Below, in pieces: positions 16,836-24,421 of a stretch of 64,000 bases of DNA; position 1 is the stretch's first letter; the number at the start of each line of letters is the position of its first letter. The stretch spans positions 124,001-188,000 of the forward strand of contig JAETSR010000002.1 of assembly GCA_021769555.1 (NCBI GenBank), in the 5' to 3' direction. This DNA is from Clostridiaceae bacterium (GTDB lineage: Bacteria > Bacillota > Clostridia > Oscillospirales > Acutalibacteraceae). A model generated the notes under the pieces. That model did no database searches, had not been told where the DNA came from, and saw only the letters and a program-made list of their open reading frames with translations. The translations under genes were made by a program, and so were the position numbers.

Positions 16836-17924
16836 ATGGAATTTAACGGCATTGTAAACGGCATGAGCGACCTTTCGCGGCTCTCCCGCGCGAAGACCCG
16901 CTCCATCAGCCCCGAAAACCTTAACGGCGCCCCCGGCTCAGGCGGCATGTGCGAGCTTGAGGAGGGGAACGCCCGGGCCGCCGCCCGGGACCTGGGCAGG
17001 GGATGGAAGGTAAACCCCTATGTCCATATCCAGCCCGGCGAGACCTTTGAGATGGCCGCCATAGACGGCCCCGGCGTTATCCAGCATATCTGGATGACCC
17101 CCACCGGCCTCTGGCGGGACGTAATCATACGCTTTTTCTGGGACGGCCAGGAGAACCCCTCGGTGGAGTGCCCTGCGGGCGACTTCTTCGCCTCCGGCTG
17201 GAACCGGTATGCCCAGCTCTCGTCCCTGGCGGTGTGCGTCAACCCCGGCAGCGCATTCAACTGCTACTGGCAGATGCCCTTCAGAAAGCACTGCCGCATT
17301 ACCCTTGAGAACATCGGCCCGGACCCTGTGACCTATTACTACCAGGTGGACTACGCCCTGACGGAGGTGCCCGAGGACTGCGCCTATTTCCACGCCCAGT
17401 TCCGCCGCGCCAACCCCCTGCCCTATAAGGAGGTCTACACCCTGCTGGACGGCATAAAGGGCCGGGGGCACTATGTGGGCACCTACATGGCCTGGGGCAC
17501 CAACAACAACGGCTGGTGGGGCGAGGGCGAGATAAAGTTCTATATGGACGGGGACTCAGAGTACCCCACCATATGCGGCACAGGCACCGAGGACTACTTC
17601 TGCGGCTCCTATGATTTTGAGGACCCCTTCACCCACGACAGGTACGTGCCCTTCACCACGCCCTACGCGGGCCTGCACCAGGTCATCACCCCCGACACAC
17701 TGTATCAGAGCCAGTTCCGCTTCGGCATGTACCGCTGGCATATCACCGACCCCATCCGCTTCGAGGAAAGCCTCCGGGTGACCATCCAGGCCCTGGGCTG
17801 GCGGAGCGGCGGGCGGTATCTCCCCCTTCAGGACGACCTGGCCTCTGTCTCATACTGGTACCAGACCCTGCCCACGGCCCCCTTCCCGGCCCTTCCGGAC
17901 AGGGATTATCTGGAGATAATCTGA
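16836..17924 (+). CDS. GH172 (DUF2961) glycoside hydrolase; candidate exo-alpha-D-arabinofuranosidase
   Basis: A 362-residue protein covering the whole DUF2961/GH172 domain. Motifs include SRLSRAKTRSISPENL near the start, AIDGPGVIQHIWMTPT, CPAGDFFASGW, WWGEGEIKFYMDGD and CGTGTEDYFCGSYDF. Glu230/Glu232 and Glu252 are the candidate catalytic acids. Family members usually form trimers and act on alpha-furanosides: difructose dianhydride I or alpha-D-arabinofuranosides. There is no signal peptide, so it should trim sugars inside the cell. The ATG at 16836 fits the family's N terminus; the AGGAAGGTG ribosome site is rather far (15 bp). It is transcribed divergently from the regulator and is followed by a strong terminator. 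D-arabinofuranoside as substrate is inferred from the locus. Confidence 0.88.
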   Translation: MEFNGIVNGMSDLSRLSRAKTRSISPENLNGAPGSGGMCELEEGNARAAARDLGRGWKVNPYVHIQPGETFEMAAIDGPGVIQHIWMTPTGLWRDVIIRFFWDGQENPSVECPAGDFFASGWNRYAQLSSLAVCVNPGSAFNCYWQMPFRKHCRITLENIGPDPVTYYYQVDYALTEVPEDCAYFHAQFRRANPLPYKEVYTLLDGIKGRGHYVGTYMAWGTNNNGWWGEGEIKFYMDGDSEYPTICGTGTEDYFCGSYDFEDPFTHDRYVPFTTPYAGLHQVITPDTLYQSQFRFGMYRWHITDPIRFEESLRVTIQALGWRSGGRYLPLQDDLASVSYWYQTLPTAPFPALPDRDYLEII

Positions 17925-17943
17925 GACTGGGGCATAATAATGG

Positions 17944-17986
17944 CAGACAGCGCCGGTTGATACGGCGCTGTCTGTTTGCGTTTTTT
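17944..17986 (+). terminator. Intrinsic terminator after GH172 gene
   Basis: A perfect 12-bp stem, CAGACAGCGCCG with CGGCGCTGTCTG, and a 7-base loop, followed by TTTGCGTTTTTT. Confidence 0.88.
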
Positions 17987-17998
17987 CAGTGTGCGGGT

Positions 17999-18496
17999 CT
18001 ACTCGCCGTACAAGATGACGAGAAAAATTTTTTGCACCAGCCCTATCATCCACTCAATTCCTTTTACATACACCCAGTACTCACCACCAGGCTGAATACT
18101 CTCCACCAGGGGCTGCAGTAATTCTTCCTCGCTGATATACCACACCCCATCTACCAAAATGCAGTCCGGGCCAAATTCATATCTAATCATCCCATCTTCA
18201 TCAAACGAATCAGAGTAAAGGTCGATTGCGTATGAATAGCCAATCAAATCAGGGTCTCGAGGATATGAGGTGGCGTACTCAAAATTATTGAGGGCATCAA
18301 TCATATCAGCAATTTTCTCAGGGTCTTCGATATCCTCCATCAGTGCGCTGTCACTGTTAATTAGTCTGATTTTTGTTATCTCGGACTTGTCGAAGTTGAA
18401 TAGGCGGTTTGCGGCGGCGCGGGGCGTGATAGGTACTGCAAGAATTATTGTGATGGCAAGCGCGGCAGAAATGACACATCGTATCCCCTTATTCAT
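17999..18496 (-). CDS. Small secreted protein, member A of a tandem family
   Basis: A 165-residue protein of unknown function with a signal peptide (hydrophobic core ISAALAITIILAV, probable cleavage after the Ala-rich stretch near residue 29). After that comes LFNFDKSEITKIRLINSD, then IADMIDALNNFEYATSYP and a C-terminal YISEEELLQPL. These match the plan of the three genes upstream: an LFxF start, a beta strand ending in I-x-x-I, an N-x-F segment and a late Y-I/Y-x-x-x-L-x-x-L. A GGAGGT ribosome site stands before the ATG. It is the last and most diverged gene of the array. A C-terminal hydrophobic patch (MIGLVQKIFLVILY) is unusual. Function not known. Confidence 0.72.
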   Translation of the reverse strand: MNKGIRCVISAALAITIILAVPITPRAAANRLFNFDKSEITKIRLINSDSALMEDIEDPEKIADMIDALNNFEYATSYPRDPDLIGYSYAIDLYSDSFDEDGMIRYEFGPDCILVDGVWYISEEELLQPLVESIQPGGEYWVYVKGIEWMIGLVQKIFLVILYGE

Positions 18497-18523
18497 TTTA
18501 AGTCCACCTCCATATAGAGTTTA

Positions 18524-18991
18524 TTAGGATGGGGCATTGTAGAACATCTGAACCAAATCGTCCAGACAGCCTTTTTCCCCAATATACCTGGTTCTTTCCA
18601 TATACACACTGTCTTCTGAAAACCGAAACCTGCTCTCAGAATCATAAAACAGAATATCTATATAAATTCCGGGGCCAGGCACCAGGTCCTCTATTTCTTC
18701 TGTGCCAAGCGGGGTAAAGCCATTTATCATGCCCACTATCGCCTTTGCGTCCTCCCCAGTGTAAGCTGCTTCCCTTCCATTGGCGTGTATTCGGATAGAA
18801 TATATCCTCTCATCTGAGAATGAAAACATGCCGCTCTCCGCCTCCCCACAGGTACAGTTTTCGCAGCTGCAGGGACCGCTCTGTTGCATAGCTGCACAGC
18901 CGGCAAAAAGCAGCGCAGAAACAGAGCACAGCACAAATATGGACAGCATACTTTTTCCCGTAAATAACCGCCTCCTAAGACTATGGGCCAT
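18524..18991 (-). CDS. Small lipoprotein, member B of a tandem family
   Basis: A 155-residue lipoprotein of unknown function. Lipobox LFAGC, then a Cys-rich segment (CSCENCTCG), then the shared domain: MFSFSDERIYSIRIHANG, AIVGMINGFTPLGTEEIEDL, IYIDILFYDSES and YIGEKGCLDDLVQMF. It is closest to member C next to it: both have the Cys-rich linker, SFS, EIEDL/SIEDP and a YxG..sLDxL ending. The start at 18991 lies three bases after member C stops; an internal ATG at 18949 would still leave a signal peptide and is possible. The genes probably form one transcript. Confidence 0.72.
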   Translation of the reverse strand: MAHSLRRRLFTGKSMLSIFVLCSVSALLFAGCAAMQQSGPCSCENCTCGEAESGMFSFSDERIYSIRIHANGREAAYTGEDAKAIVGMINGFTPLGTEEIEDLVPGPGIYIDILFYDSESRFRFSEDSVYMERTRYIGEKGCLDDLVQMFYNAPS

Positions 18992-18994
18992 ACC

Positions 18995-19462
18995 CTAAAA
19001 ATCCTCAATGCCTCTTTCTGCAATGGCTTTTCTTAAAATGTCTTTAAGCTCATCCAGGCTGGTATTTCCGCCTGTATATTTGGCGCCTGCAATATATACA
19101 CTATTTCCGTCAATGCAGATGTCCCGATAAGAGTCAATAAAGTTGACCCTTATATAAAACTCTGCATTTTCTATTGGGTCCTCTATGCTTTCAGAGCTGT
19201 ATGGAACAAAAGAGTTTGGTGAGTCAACAATCTTATTCCAGCCGTTATCGTCCTCAGCAAATCCGGCCCGTTCAGAGCCGTCGGAAACAGCTATTGTTCT
19301 GATTTGGTCCGCTGAGAATGAGAACAGATTCTCAGAAACAGGCGATTTTGTAGAGCAGCGCATACAATTACAGGGGCACCCTGTCTGTGGCCGGGTATTT
19401 TGGGAAATGCAGAGTATAAGCAAAATACATATTGATAGTTTGATTATGCTGGTTGATTTCAT
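18995..19462 (-). CDS. Small secreted protein, member C of a tandem family
   Basis: A 155-residue protein of unknown function with an N-terminal hydrophobic signal sequence (KLSICILLILCIS), a Cys-rich segment (CPCNCMRC) and the shared domain: LFSFSADQIRTIAVSDGS, IVDSPNSFVPYSSESIEDP, FYIRVNFIDSYRD and YTGGNTSLDELKDIL. The four neighbouring genes are alignable across this whole region. The ribosome site is weak. Base composition is visibly more AT-rich than in the flanking sugar and transporter genes, which suggests a separate origin. Confidence 0.72.
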   Translation of the reverse strand: MKSTSIIKLSICILLILCISQNTRPQTGCPCNCMRCSTKSPVSENLFSFSADQIRTIAVSDGSERAGFAEDDNGWNKIVDSPNSFVPYSSESIEDPIENAEFYIRVNFIDSYRDICIDGNSVYIAGAKYTGGNTSLDELKDILRKAIAERGIEDF

Positions 19463-19520
19463 GATTTTACCGTTCGTCTAATGACTGTAACCTCTTTCGC
19501 CGATTTTACGGTGAGTATGA

Positions 19521-19575
19521 CCGCCGGTAATGCAAGCAGGAGCAGTTGCCCCTGCTATGCACCGGCGGGCTTTTT
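19521..19575. terminator. Long hairpin between members C and D
   Basis: Outer arms CCGCCGGT/ACCGGCGG and inner arms GCAGGAGCA/TGCCCCTGC make a long stem with one mismatch. The T-run (19571-19575) follows on the plus strand, although the neighbouring genes read on the minus strand. It may be a terminator-like or repeat element. Confidence 0.5.
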
Positions 19576-19594
19576 GCTCTTTATGTGCAACGTG

Positions 19595-20092
19595 TCAGCC
19601 TAACCTCTCGAACAGTTCATCAAAGTAACTGGTATCACAGTAGTACCAAGCGTTCCGAATAAAAATGCTGTCATCTCTATAGAATGATACTACAATCCCC
19701 TCGTCGTACTTTGTTCGGTATCGATACTTCGGCCTCCCAAATATTCTTATTGATTTAGAATGGCCCCCTGCCGGTACACGGTCCTTTTCCTCCCGAAACT
19801 CCGGTTTCCAGAAGGTATACCGAAAGGCATTTAATAAGTCTGTTACTTCTTTCAGCTCCTCCTCAGATTTGTAGAAATACCAGTCGGGCGCGCCTGTTCC
19901 CAAGCTTACGGAGATTGACTCAATGTCTTCGGGGTTTAAATCAAACAGCTTTCCGCTCAGCGGTTCGTAGGTAAGGAGTGAGGAATCTATGCGGGGCTGT
20001 ATGAAGCGGCCGTAGATTATGGTTATTGCCGGTATGGAAACCAGCAATAAGACTAAAACTACTGATATAACTATAAGCCTTTTCCTTTTCAT
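19595..20092 (-). CDS. Small membrane-anchored protein, member D of a tandem family
   Basis: A 165-residue protein of unknown function: a KRKR-flanked N-terminal hydrophobic anchor (IVISVVLVLLLVSIPAITII), then the shared extracytoplasmic domain: LFDLNPEDIESISVSLG, EVTDLLNAFRYTFW, IVVSFYRDDSIFIRNAWYY and a C-terminal SYFDELFERL. The first gene of the array, 362 bp from the ABC exporter gene on its other side. Its longer middle part (Arg/Lys/Tyr-rich, about residues 105-130) is absent from members B and C. Confidence 0.72.
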   Translation of the reverse strand: MKRKRLIVISVVLVLLLVSIPAITIIYGRFIQPRIDSSLLTYEPLSGKLFDLNPEDIESISVSLGTGAPDWYFYKSEEELKEVTDLLNAFRYTFWKPEFREEKDRVPAGGHSKSIRIFGRPKYRYRTKYDEGIVVSFYRDDSIFIRNAWYYCDTSYFDELFERLG

Positions 20093-20424
20093 CTGGAATA
20101 CCTGCCTATATAACTAGGTTCTGCTTGAATTTTGGCTCATTTTTATACGAGTACCAAATTGAGCAAACGCCTCTGCTGCGAAATTATAATAATTTTCTTC
20201 CAAAACTCCACCGAATACGCCGCAGGCGTCTCCCCGGTCTCATCATACATAGTCACCGTATTGACCGGCTCAGTAGTCTCATCCCAAACCGTAGTCCCTG
20301 TAGCAGTCATATCCCTCTGAGCACCCCTTGTCAAATAAATCTTAACATACGCCGTCATATATGTCAATAGAATTTTAAATTTATAAAAAAATATATGCAA
20401 AATAGCACCAAACGCATAAGCCAA
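20093..20424. other. AT-rich stretch without a supported gene
   Basis: The stretch upstream of member D is AT-rich. A 55-codon minus-strand frame (20143-20310) begins right after AGAGGG, but it resembles nothing I know and ends in a low-complexity Ile/Leu tail. It could be a gene remnant. I see no other feature here. Confidence 0.4.
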
Positions 20425-20444
20425 GGGCCGCCTCACGGCGGCCC
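20425..20444 (-). terminator. Hairpin after the first ABC exporter pair
   Basis: Perfect GGGCCGCC/GGCGGCCC arms with a 4-base loop lie 11 bp past the stop codon of the exporter gene. The following minus-strand sequence is only moderately T-rich, so termination strength is uncertain. Confidence 0.6.
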
Positions 20445-20454
20445 TCATAATTAT

Positions 20455-22290
20455 TTACCCATTAAACACGCTCTCCGCGGTCTCAGTCTCAAACTGCTTG
20501 TTGTAAAGGTCCGCGTAGTACCCGCCCTGCTCCATGAGCTCATCGTGGGTGCCGCGCTGGATTATCCTGCCGTCCCGCACAACCAATATCATGTCTGCCT
20601 TGCGGATGGTGGACAGCCGGTGGGCGATAAGGAAGGAGGTGCGGCCCTCAAGCAGGGTGGAGATAGCCTCCTGTATCAGGGCCTCGGTCTTGGTGTCGAT
20701 GGAGGCGGTGGCCTCGTCCAGCACGAATATCCTGGGGTTTGCAAGCACCGCCCTTGCGAAGCTGATAAGCTGCTTCTCCCCTGTGGACAGCTGGCCGCCG
20801 CCCTCGCCCACGTCGCTGTCGTAGCCCTTCTCCATCCTCATGATGAAGTCATGGGCGTTCACAAGCTTCGCGGCCTGCTCTATCTCCCCGTCAGTGGCGT
20901 CCAGTCTGCCATAGCGGATATTGTCCTTCACAGAGCCCGAGAACAGGTGCGGGGTCTGGAGCACGTAGCCAATGCTTGTGTGCAGCCAGAGCATGCTCCG
21001 CTCCTTATAGTCCCGGCCGTCGATAAGTATGCGCCCGCCCGTGGGCTCAAAGAACCGGCAGGCAAGGTTCACAAGGGTGGACTTCCCTGCCCCTGTCTCG
21101 CCCACTATCGCCACCGTGGACCCGGCGGGCACCTGTAAGTCGAAGTGCTCAAGCACGTTCTCAGTTCCGTCCGGGTACATGAAGGTAACGTCCTCGAAGG
21201 TGATATCGCCGTTTAAGGGCTCCCAGTTCTCCCTCTTGGGCTCAAGGGAGGTGCCGTATTTCTCAATTACCTCCGGGGTGTCGGTTATCTCCGGCCGGAG
21301 TTCCAGAAGCTCTGTCACCCGCTCGATATTGGCCTGGGTGGACACAAAGCGCGTGGCCTGGTATGCCAGGGCCCCCACCGGGTCCGCTATCCTCAGGGCA
21401 AAGTTCACAAAGATAGTGAGCTCCCCTATGCTTATGCCGCCTACCATAGCCATATTGCCCCCGCCGGTTATGACAAAGGACACGGCCAGGGCCGTCAGGA
21501 AGCTTATCACCGGGATGTATATGGCGTCCAGCATAACGGCCTTCACGCTCATGCGCTTCATGCGCCCGCTGACCTCCCTGAAGGTGTCAAGGTTCTTGTC
21601 CTCGATGACCAGGGTCTTTGAGGTCTTGGCCCCGGATATCCCCTCGTTATAATGCCGGGTCACTTCGGCGTTTATCTTCCTGACCTCCCGGTTCACCTTC
21701 AGAATGCGCTTCTCAAAGTACACAGTGAACACCGCGATAAAGGGCACCACCGCCAGCACCAGGAGCCCCAGCTGCCAGTTTATCACCATCATGGCGATAA
21801 GGCAGGTGATGATGTACACCCCGCAGTACACCCCGTCCACCATCATCCAGGGTATGCTCTCTGCTATGCGCCCGGGGTCGTTTAAGGCCCGGGCCACTAT
21901 GGTGCCCACGGGGGTCTGGTTATAGTAGGAGAAGCTCAGGGTCTGCAAGTGCACGAACAGGTCCCGCTTCAAATCCCGGCCCACGTACATCTCAAGCCTC
22001 AGCGCCAGGGTGCCCAGCACTATCTGCCCCAGGGTGCGCATAAGGGTCATGCCCGCGTATAAAATGGCGAAGACGGCTATGCCCTGGTGGGTGCGCGGGG
22101 CTATAAAGCGGTCCACCACGTACCCGGCTATGAGCGTGTCCAGCACGGCAATGCAGGCGTCCATGAGCATGGCAGCTATAATGGCCGCCACCCACTTGCG
22201 GTAGGGCTTTATATACGGGAGCATTTTCCCCCATACCTTAAATGTATGGAAGCGCTCCTTTGGTATGTTTTCAGTCTTTTCTATTTCCAT
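20455..22290 (-). CDS. ABC exporter, permease-ATPase subunit with canonical Walker B
   Basis: A 611-residue type-IV ABC exporter half: six membrane helices (about residues 30-330) and a nucleotide-binding domain with GETGAGKST (Walker A), LSTGE (a non-standard signature in place of LSGGQ), and FVLDEATASID (Walker B with the catalytic Glu). It pairs with the subunit coded 10 bp upstream, whose Walker B lacks the Glu but whose signature is intact. That is the pattern of heterodimeric exporters with one degenerate ATP site (BmrCD, TM287/288 type). The ribosome site is GAGGTAA. Substrate unknown: drugs, lipids or peptides are the usual choices. Confidence 0.9.
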   Translation of the reverse strand: MEIEKTENIPKERFHTFKVWGKMLPYIKPYRKWVAAIIAAMLMDACIAVLDTLIAGYVVDRFIAPRTHQGIAVFAILYAGMTLMRTLGQIVLGTLALRLEMYVGRDLKRDLFVHLQTLSFSYYNQTPVGTIVARALNDPGRIAESIPWMMVDGVYCGVYIITCLIAMMVINWQLGLLVLAVVPFIAVFTVYFEKRILKVNREVRKINAEVTRHYNEGISGAKTSKTLVIEDKNLDTFREVSGRMKRMSVKAVMLDAIYIPVISFLTALAVSFVITGGGNMAMVGGISIGELTIFVNFALRIADPVGALAYQATRFVSTQANIERVTELLELRPEITDTPEVIEKYGTSLEPKRENWEPLNGDITFEDVTFMYPDGTENVLEHFDLQVPAGSTVAIVGETGAGKSTLVNLACRFFEPTGGRILIDGRDYKERSMLWLHTSIGYVLQTPHLFSGSVKDNIRYGRLDATDGEIEQAAKLVNAHDFIMRMEKGYDSDVGEGGGQLSTGEKQLISFARAVLANPRIFVLDEATASIDTKTEALIQEAISTLLEGRTSFLIAHRLSTIRKADMILVVRDGRIIQRGTHDELMEQGGYYADLYNKQFETETAESVFNG

Positions 22291-22300
22291 TTAACTTACC

Positions 22301-24097
22301 TCAACTTTTTTGCATATCATAGATACGCTTGTAAATGCCGTCCTGGGCTATAAGCTCCTGGTGGGTCCCCATCTGGGCTACCTTACCCTTTTCCAGCACC
22401 AGTATCTTGTCGGCGTTCATAAGTGTTGTTATCCTGTGGGCTATAAGTATCGTGGTGCCGTGGACGTTCTCCTTAATGGACTGCCTTATCTTCGCGTCCG
22501 TCTCCATGTCAACGGCGGACAGGGAGTCGTCGAACACCTTTATAGGCGTGTCCTGCATGAGCATTCTGGCTATGGCCACCCTCTGCTTCTGCCCGCCGGA
22601 GATTGTAACGCCCCGCTCGCCTATGGGCGTCTCGTACCCCTGGGCGAAGCCCTCTATGGCGTCGTCGATAACGGCCATCCTCGCGTACTTCCTCACCGTA
22701 TCAAGGTCCGAGCGCTTCGCGCCGTCGGCTATGCTCTCCCTGAAGCTCTTTGAGAACAGGAAGGGCTCCTGGAGCACCATGCCTATGCCCCGGCGAAGAT
22801 GGGGCAGGCTGATGTCCCTTATGTCCACGCCACCGACGGTAATCTTCCCCTGGCCCTCGGGCAGCTCGTACAGCCGGTCCAGAAGGTACATAAGGGTGGA
22901 CTTGCCGCTGCCGGTAGCGCCTAAAATTCCGAAGGTGCTGCCCGCCTCAATGGTGAAGCTCACGTCCTTAAGCACGCCGGGCTCCGAGCCGTAGCCGAAG
23001 CTCACCCGGTCGAAGACGATGTCCCCGTCCATGGGGGGAGTGCGGGGGTGCTCCCTGTCCTGCTCCTCCTTGGCGTCCAGGATGTCGAAGAGCCTGGTGG
23101 AGCTTATAGACGTCTTGGAGAGCTCGCTCAGCACCCTGCCCAGCTGGGCCACGGGCCAGGCCAGCATGGCGTTATAGGCTGTGAAGGCCAGGAACTCCCC
23201 CTCGGTGATGGAGCCGTTCTCCACGAAGAACACGCCTATCACCATTATGAGCAGTGCCTGCAGCCCCGCAAAGAGCTCTCCTAGGCCCCAGTCCACGCCC
23301 AGAATCTTCCCAAGGTGCGACCATAAGTCCGCGAACTCCTGGTTCTTCTTGTTGAACCGCTCTATCTCAAAGCGCTCCCGCCCGAAGGCCCGTACCACCC
23401 GCACGCCGGTAAGGTTCTCCTGCACAAGGGCCGTGAGCTGGCCCTCGGTCTGGTCGGCCTGGTCGAACTTCTTGCCCACCAGCACAAAGAATATCATGGA
23501 GTACCCCAGCACCAGGGGGATGAACCCCAGCACCACCAGAGAGAGCTGCACGTTCATCATGAACATGAGGGTCAGGGATATTACTATTGCCAGCAGGGTG
23601 CGGATAACTGTCATTAGCTGCTCGTTCACAAAGCGGCGTATGAGCTCCACGTCCTGGGTGCAGCGCTGGATTATGTCGCCGGTCTGGTTCTGGTTGTGCC
23701 AGGCGTAGGGCAGGCGCTGGATATGCCCGAAGAGGGTGTTGCGCATACGCTCAACGGTGCCCTCGCAGCCCTTTGCCAGGTTCATCCGGGATGAGTAGTT
23801 GGCAGCTCCGGAAATCACCGCGAACAGCAGCGCCGCCGCCGCGCATATTATAATATGGGAGCGAAGGGCCTCCCTGCCGCCGAAGCCCTCTATCCAGGAG
23901 AGGACAAACCCGGGCAGGGCGAAGGGCTCGCTGTTTATCACCGAGTCTACGGTGACCCGGATTATCTGTGGGGTCATATAGCTTGCCGCCGAGGAGATTA
24001 TCACCATGAGCATGGCCAGCAGCAGGTTCCCCCGGAAGCCCTTTGTAAAGGGATAGAACCTGAGTATGCTTGATTTCTTCTTGTCTTTTTTCATCAT
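22301..24097 (-). CDS. ABC exporter, permease-ATPase subunit with degenerate Walker B
   Basis: A 598-residue exporter half with six membrane helices and an ATPase domain: GATGSGKST, ISGGQKQRVAIAR and IKVFDDSLSAVD, where Asp replaces the catalytic Glu. Together with the downstream gene it should form a heterodimer with one hydrolysing and one degenerate site. The ATG at 24097 follows GAGGTACTTT; the 30 additional in-frame codons upstream are not supported. Promoter TTGACT/TATGAT lies about 160 bp upstream and is divergent from the hemolysin-III gene, with shared inverted repeats between. Confidence 0.9.
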   Translation of the reverse strand: MMKKDKKKSSILRFYPFTKGFRGNLLLAMLMVIISSAASYMTPQIIRVTVDSVINSEPFALPGFVLSWIEGFGGREALRSHIIICAAAALLFAVISGAANYSSRMNLAKGCEGTVERMRNTLFGHIQRLPYAWHNQNQTGDIIQRCTQDVELIRRFVNEQLMTVIRTLLAIVISLTLMFMMNVQLSLVVLGFIPLVLGYSMIFFVLVGKKFDQADQTEGQLTALVQENLTGVRVVRAFGRERFEIERFNKKNQEFADLWSHLGKILGVDWGLGELFAGLQALLIMVIGVFFVENGSITEGEFLAFTAYNAMLAWPVAQLGRVLSELSKTSISSTRLFDILDAKEEQDREHPRTPPMDGDIVFDRVSFGYGSEPGVLKDVSFTIEAGSTFGILGATGSGKSTLMYLLDRLYELPEGQGKITVGGVDIRDISLPHLRRGIGMVLQEPFLFSKSFRESIADGAKRSDLDTVRKYARMAVIDDAIEGFAQGYETPIGERGVTISGGQKQRVAIARMLMQDTPIKVFDDSLSAVDMETDAKIRQSIKENVHGTTILIAHRITTLMNADKILVLEKGKVAQMGTHQELIAQDGIYKRIYDMQKS

Positions 24098-24252
24098 AAA
24101 GTACCTCGTTAAGTGCTTAAAAAATAGCGCGCCACGCCTCGCCGCGGGAAGGCCTGAGACACTAAGGGGCCTTCCGGGCAGGGACAATGCCGCGCCTTAG
24201 CCCGCGCAACGTACACGGGCATTGGCATTATTCTGATGTGACGGTTGCGGCT

Positions 24253-24281
24253 ATCATATCATAGGGGAATTGGAAAGTCAA
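24253..24281 (-). promoter_or_regulatory. Promoter of the first ABC exporter pair
   Basis: Minus-strand TTGACT (24276-24281) and TATGAT (24253-24258), 17 bp apart. It leaves a leader of about 150 bases before the start codon; I see no gene in the leader. Confidence 0.72.
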
Positions 24282-24282
24282 G

Positions 24283-24331
24283 GGGTATCTGTATTTTTGT
24301 GAATTATTTGGGTAAAAAATATCAGATACCC
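24283..24331. promoter_or_regulatory. Inverted repeat between divergent promoters (candidate operator)
   Basis: GGGTATCTG (24283-24291) and CAGATACCC (24323-24331) are perfect inverse copies, and the flanking T-run and A-run extend the symmetry. Each arm abuts the -35 box of one of the divergent promoters. Confidence 0.6.
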
Positions 24332-24333
24332 TA

Positions 24334-24369
24334 TTGCATTTTCGAGAATAAGGGTGTATAATACCCTTA
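24334..24369 (+). promoter_or_regulatory. Hemolysin-III gene promoter with dyad over the -10 box
   Basis: TTGCAT (24334-24339) and TATAAT (24357-24362) are 17 bp apart. A perfect dyad, TAAGGGT-7-ACCCTTA (24349-24369), covers the -10 box and looks like an operator. Confidence 0.7.
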
Positions 24370-24421
24370 GAAACGGTTTTTGAAACTATGTAATACAGTG
24401 TGAGCGAGAGGAGCGTGTCAT

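Noticed and set aside
20143-20310. A 55-codon minus-strand frame with AGAGGG before its ATG
   Set aside because: Spacing of the ribosome site is too short, the tail is low-complexity, and no resemblance to neighbours is convincing.
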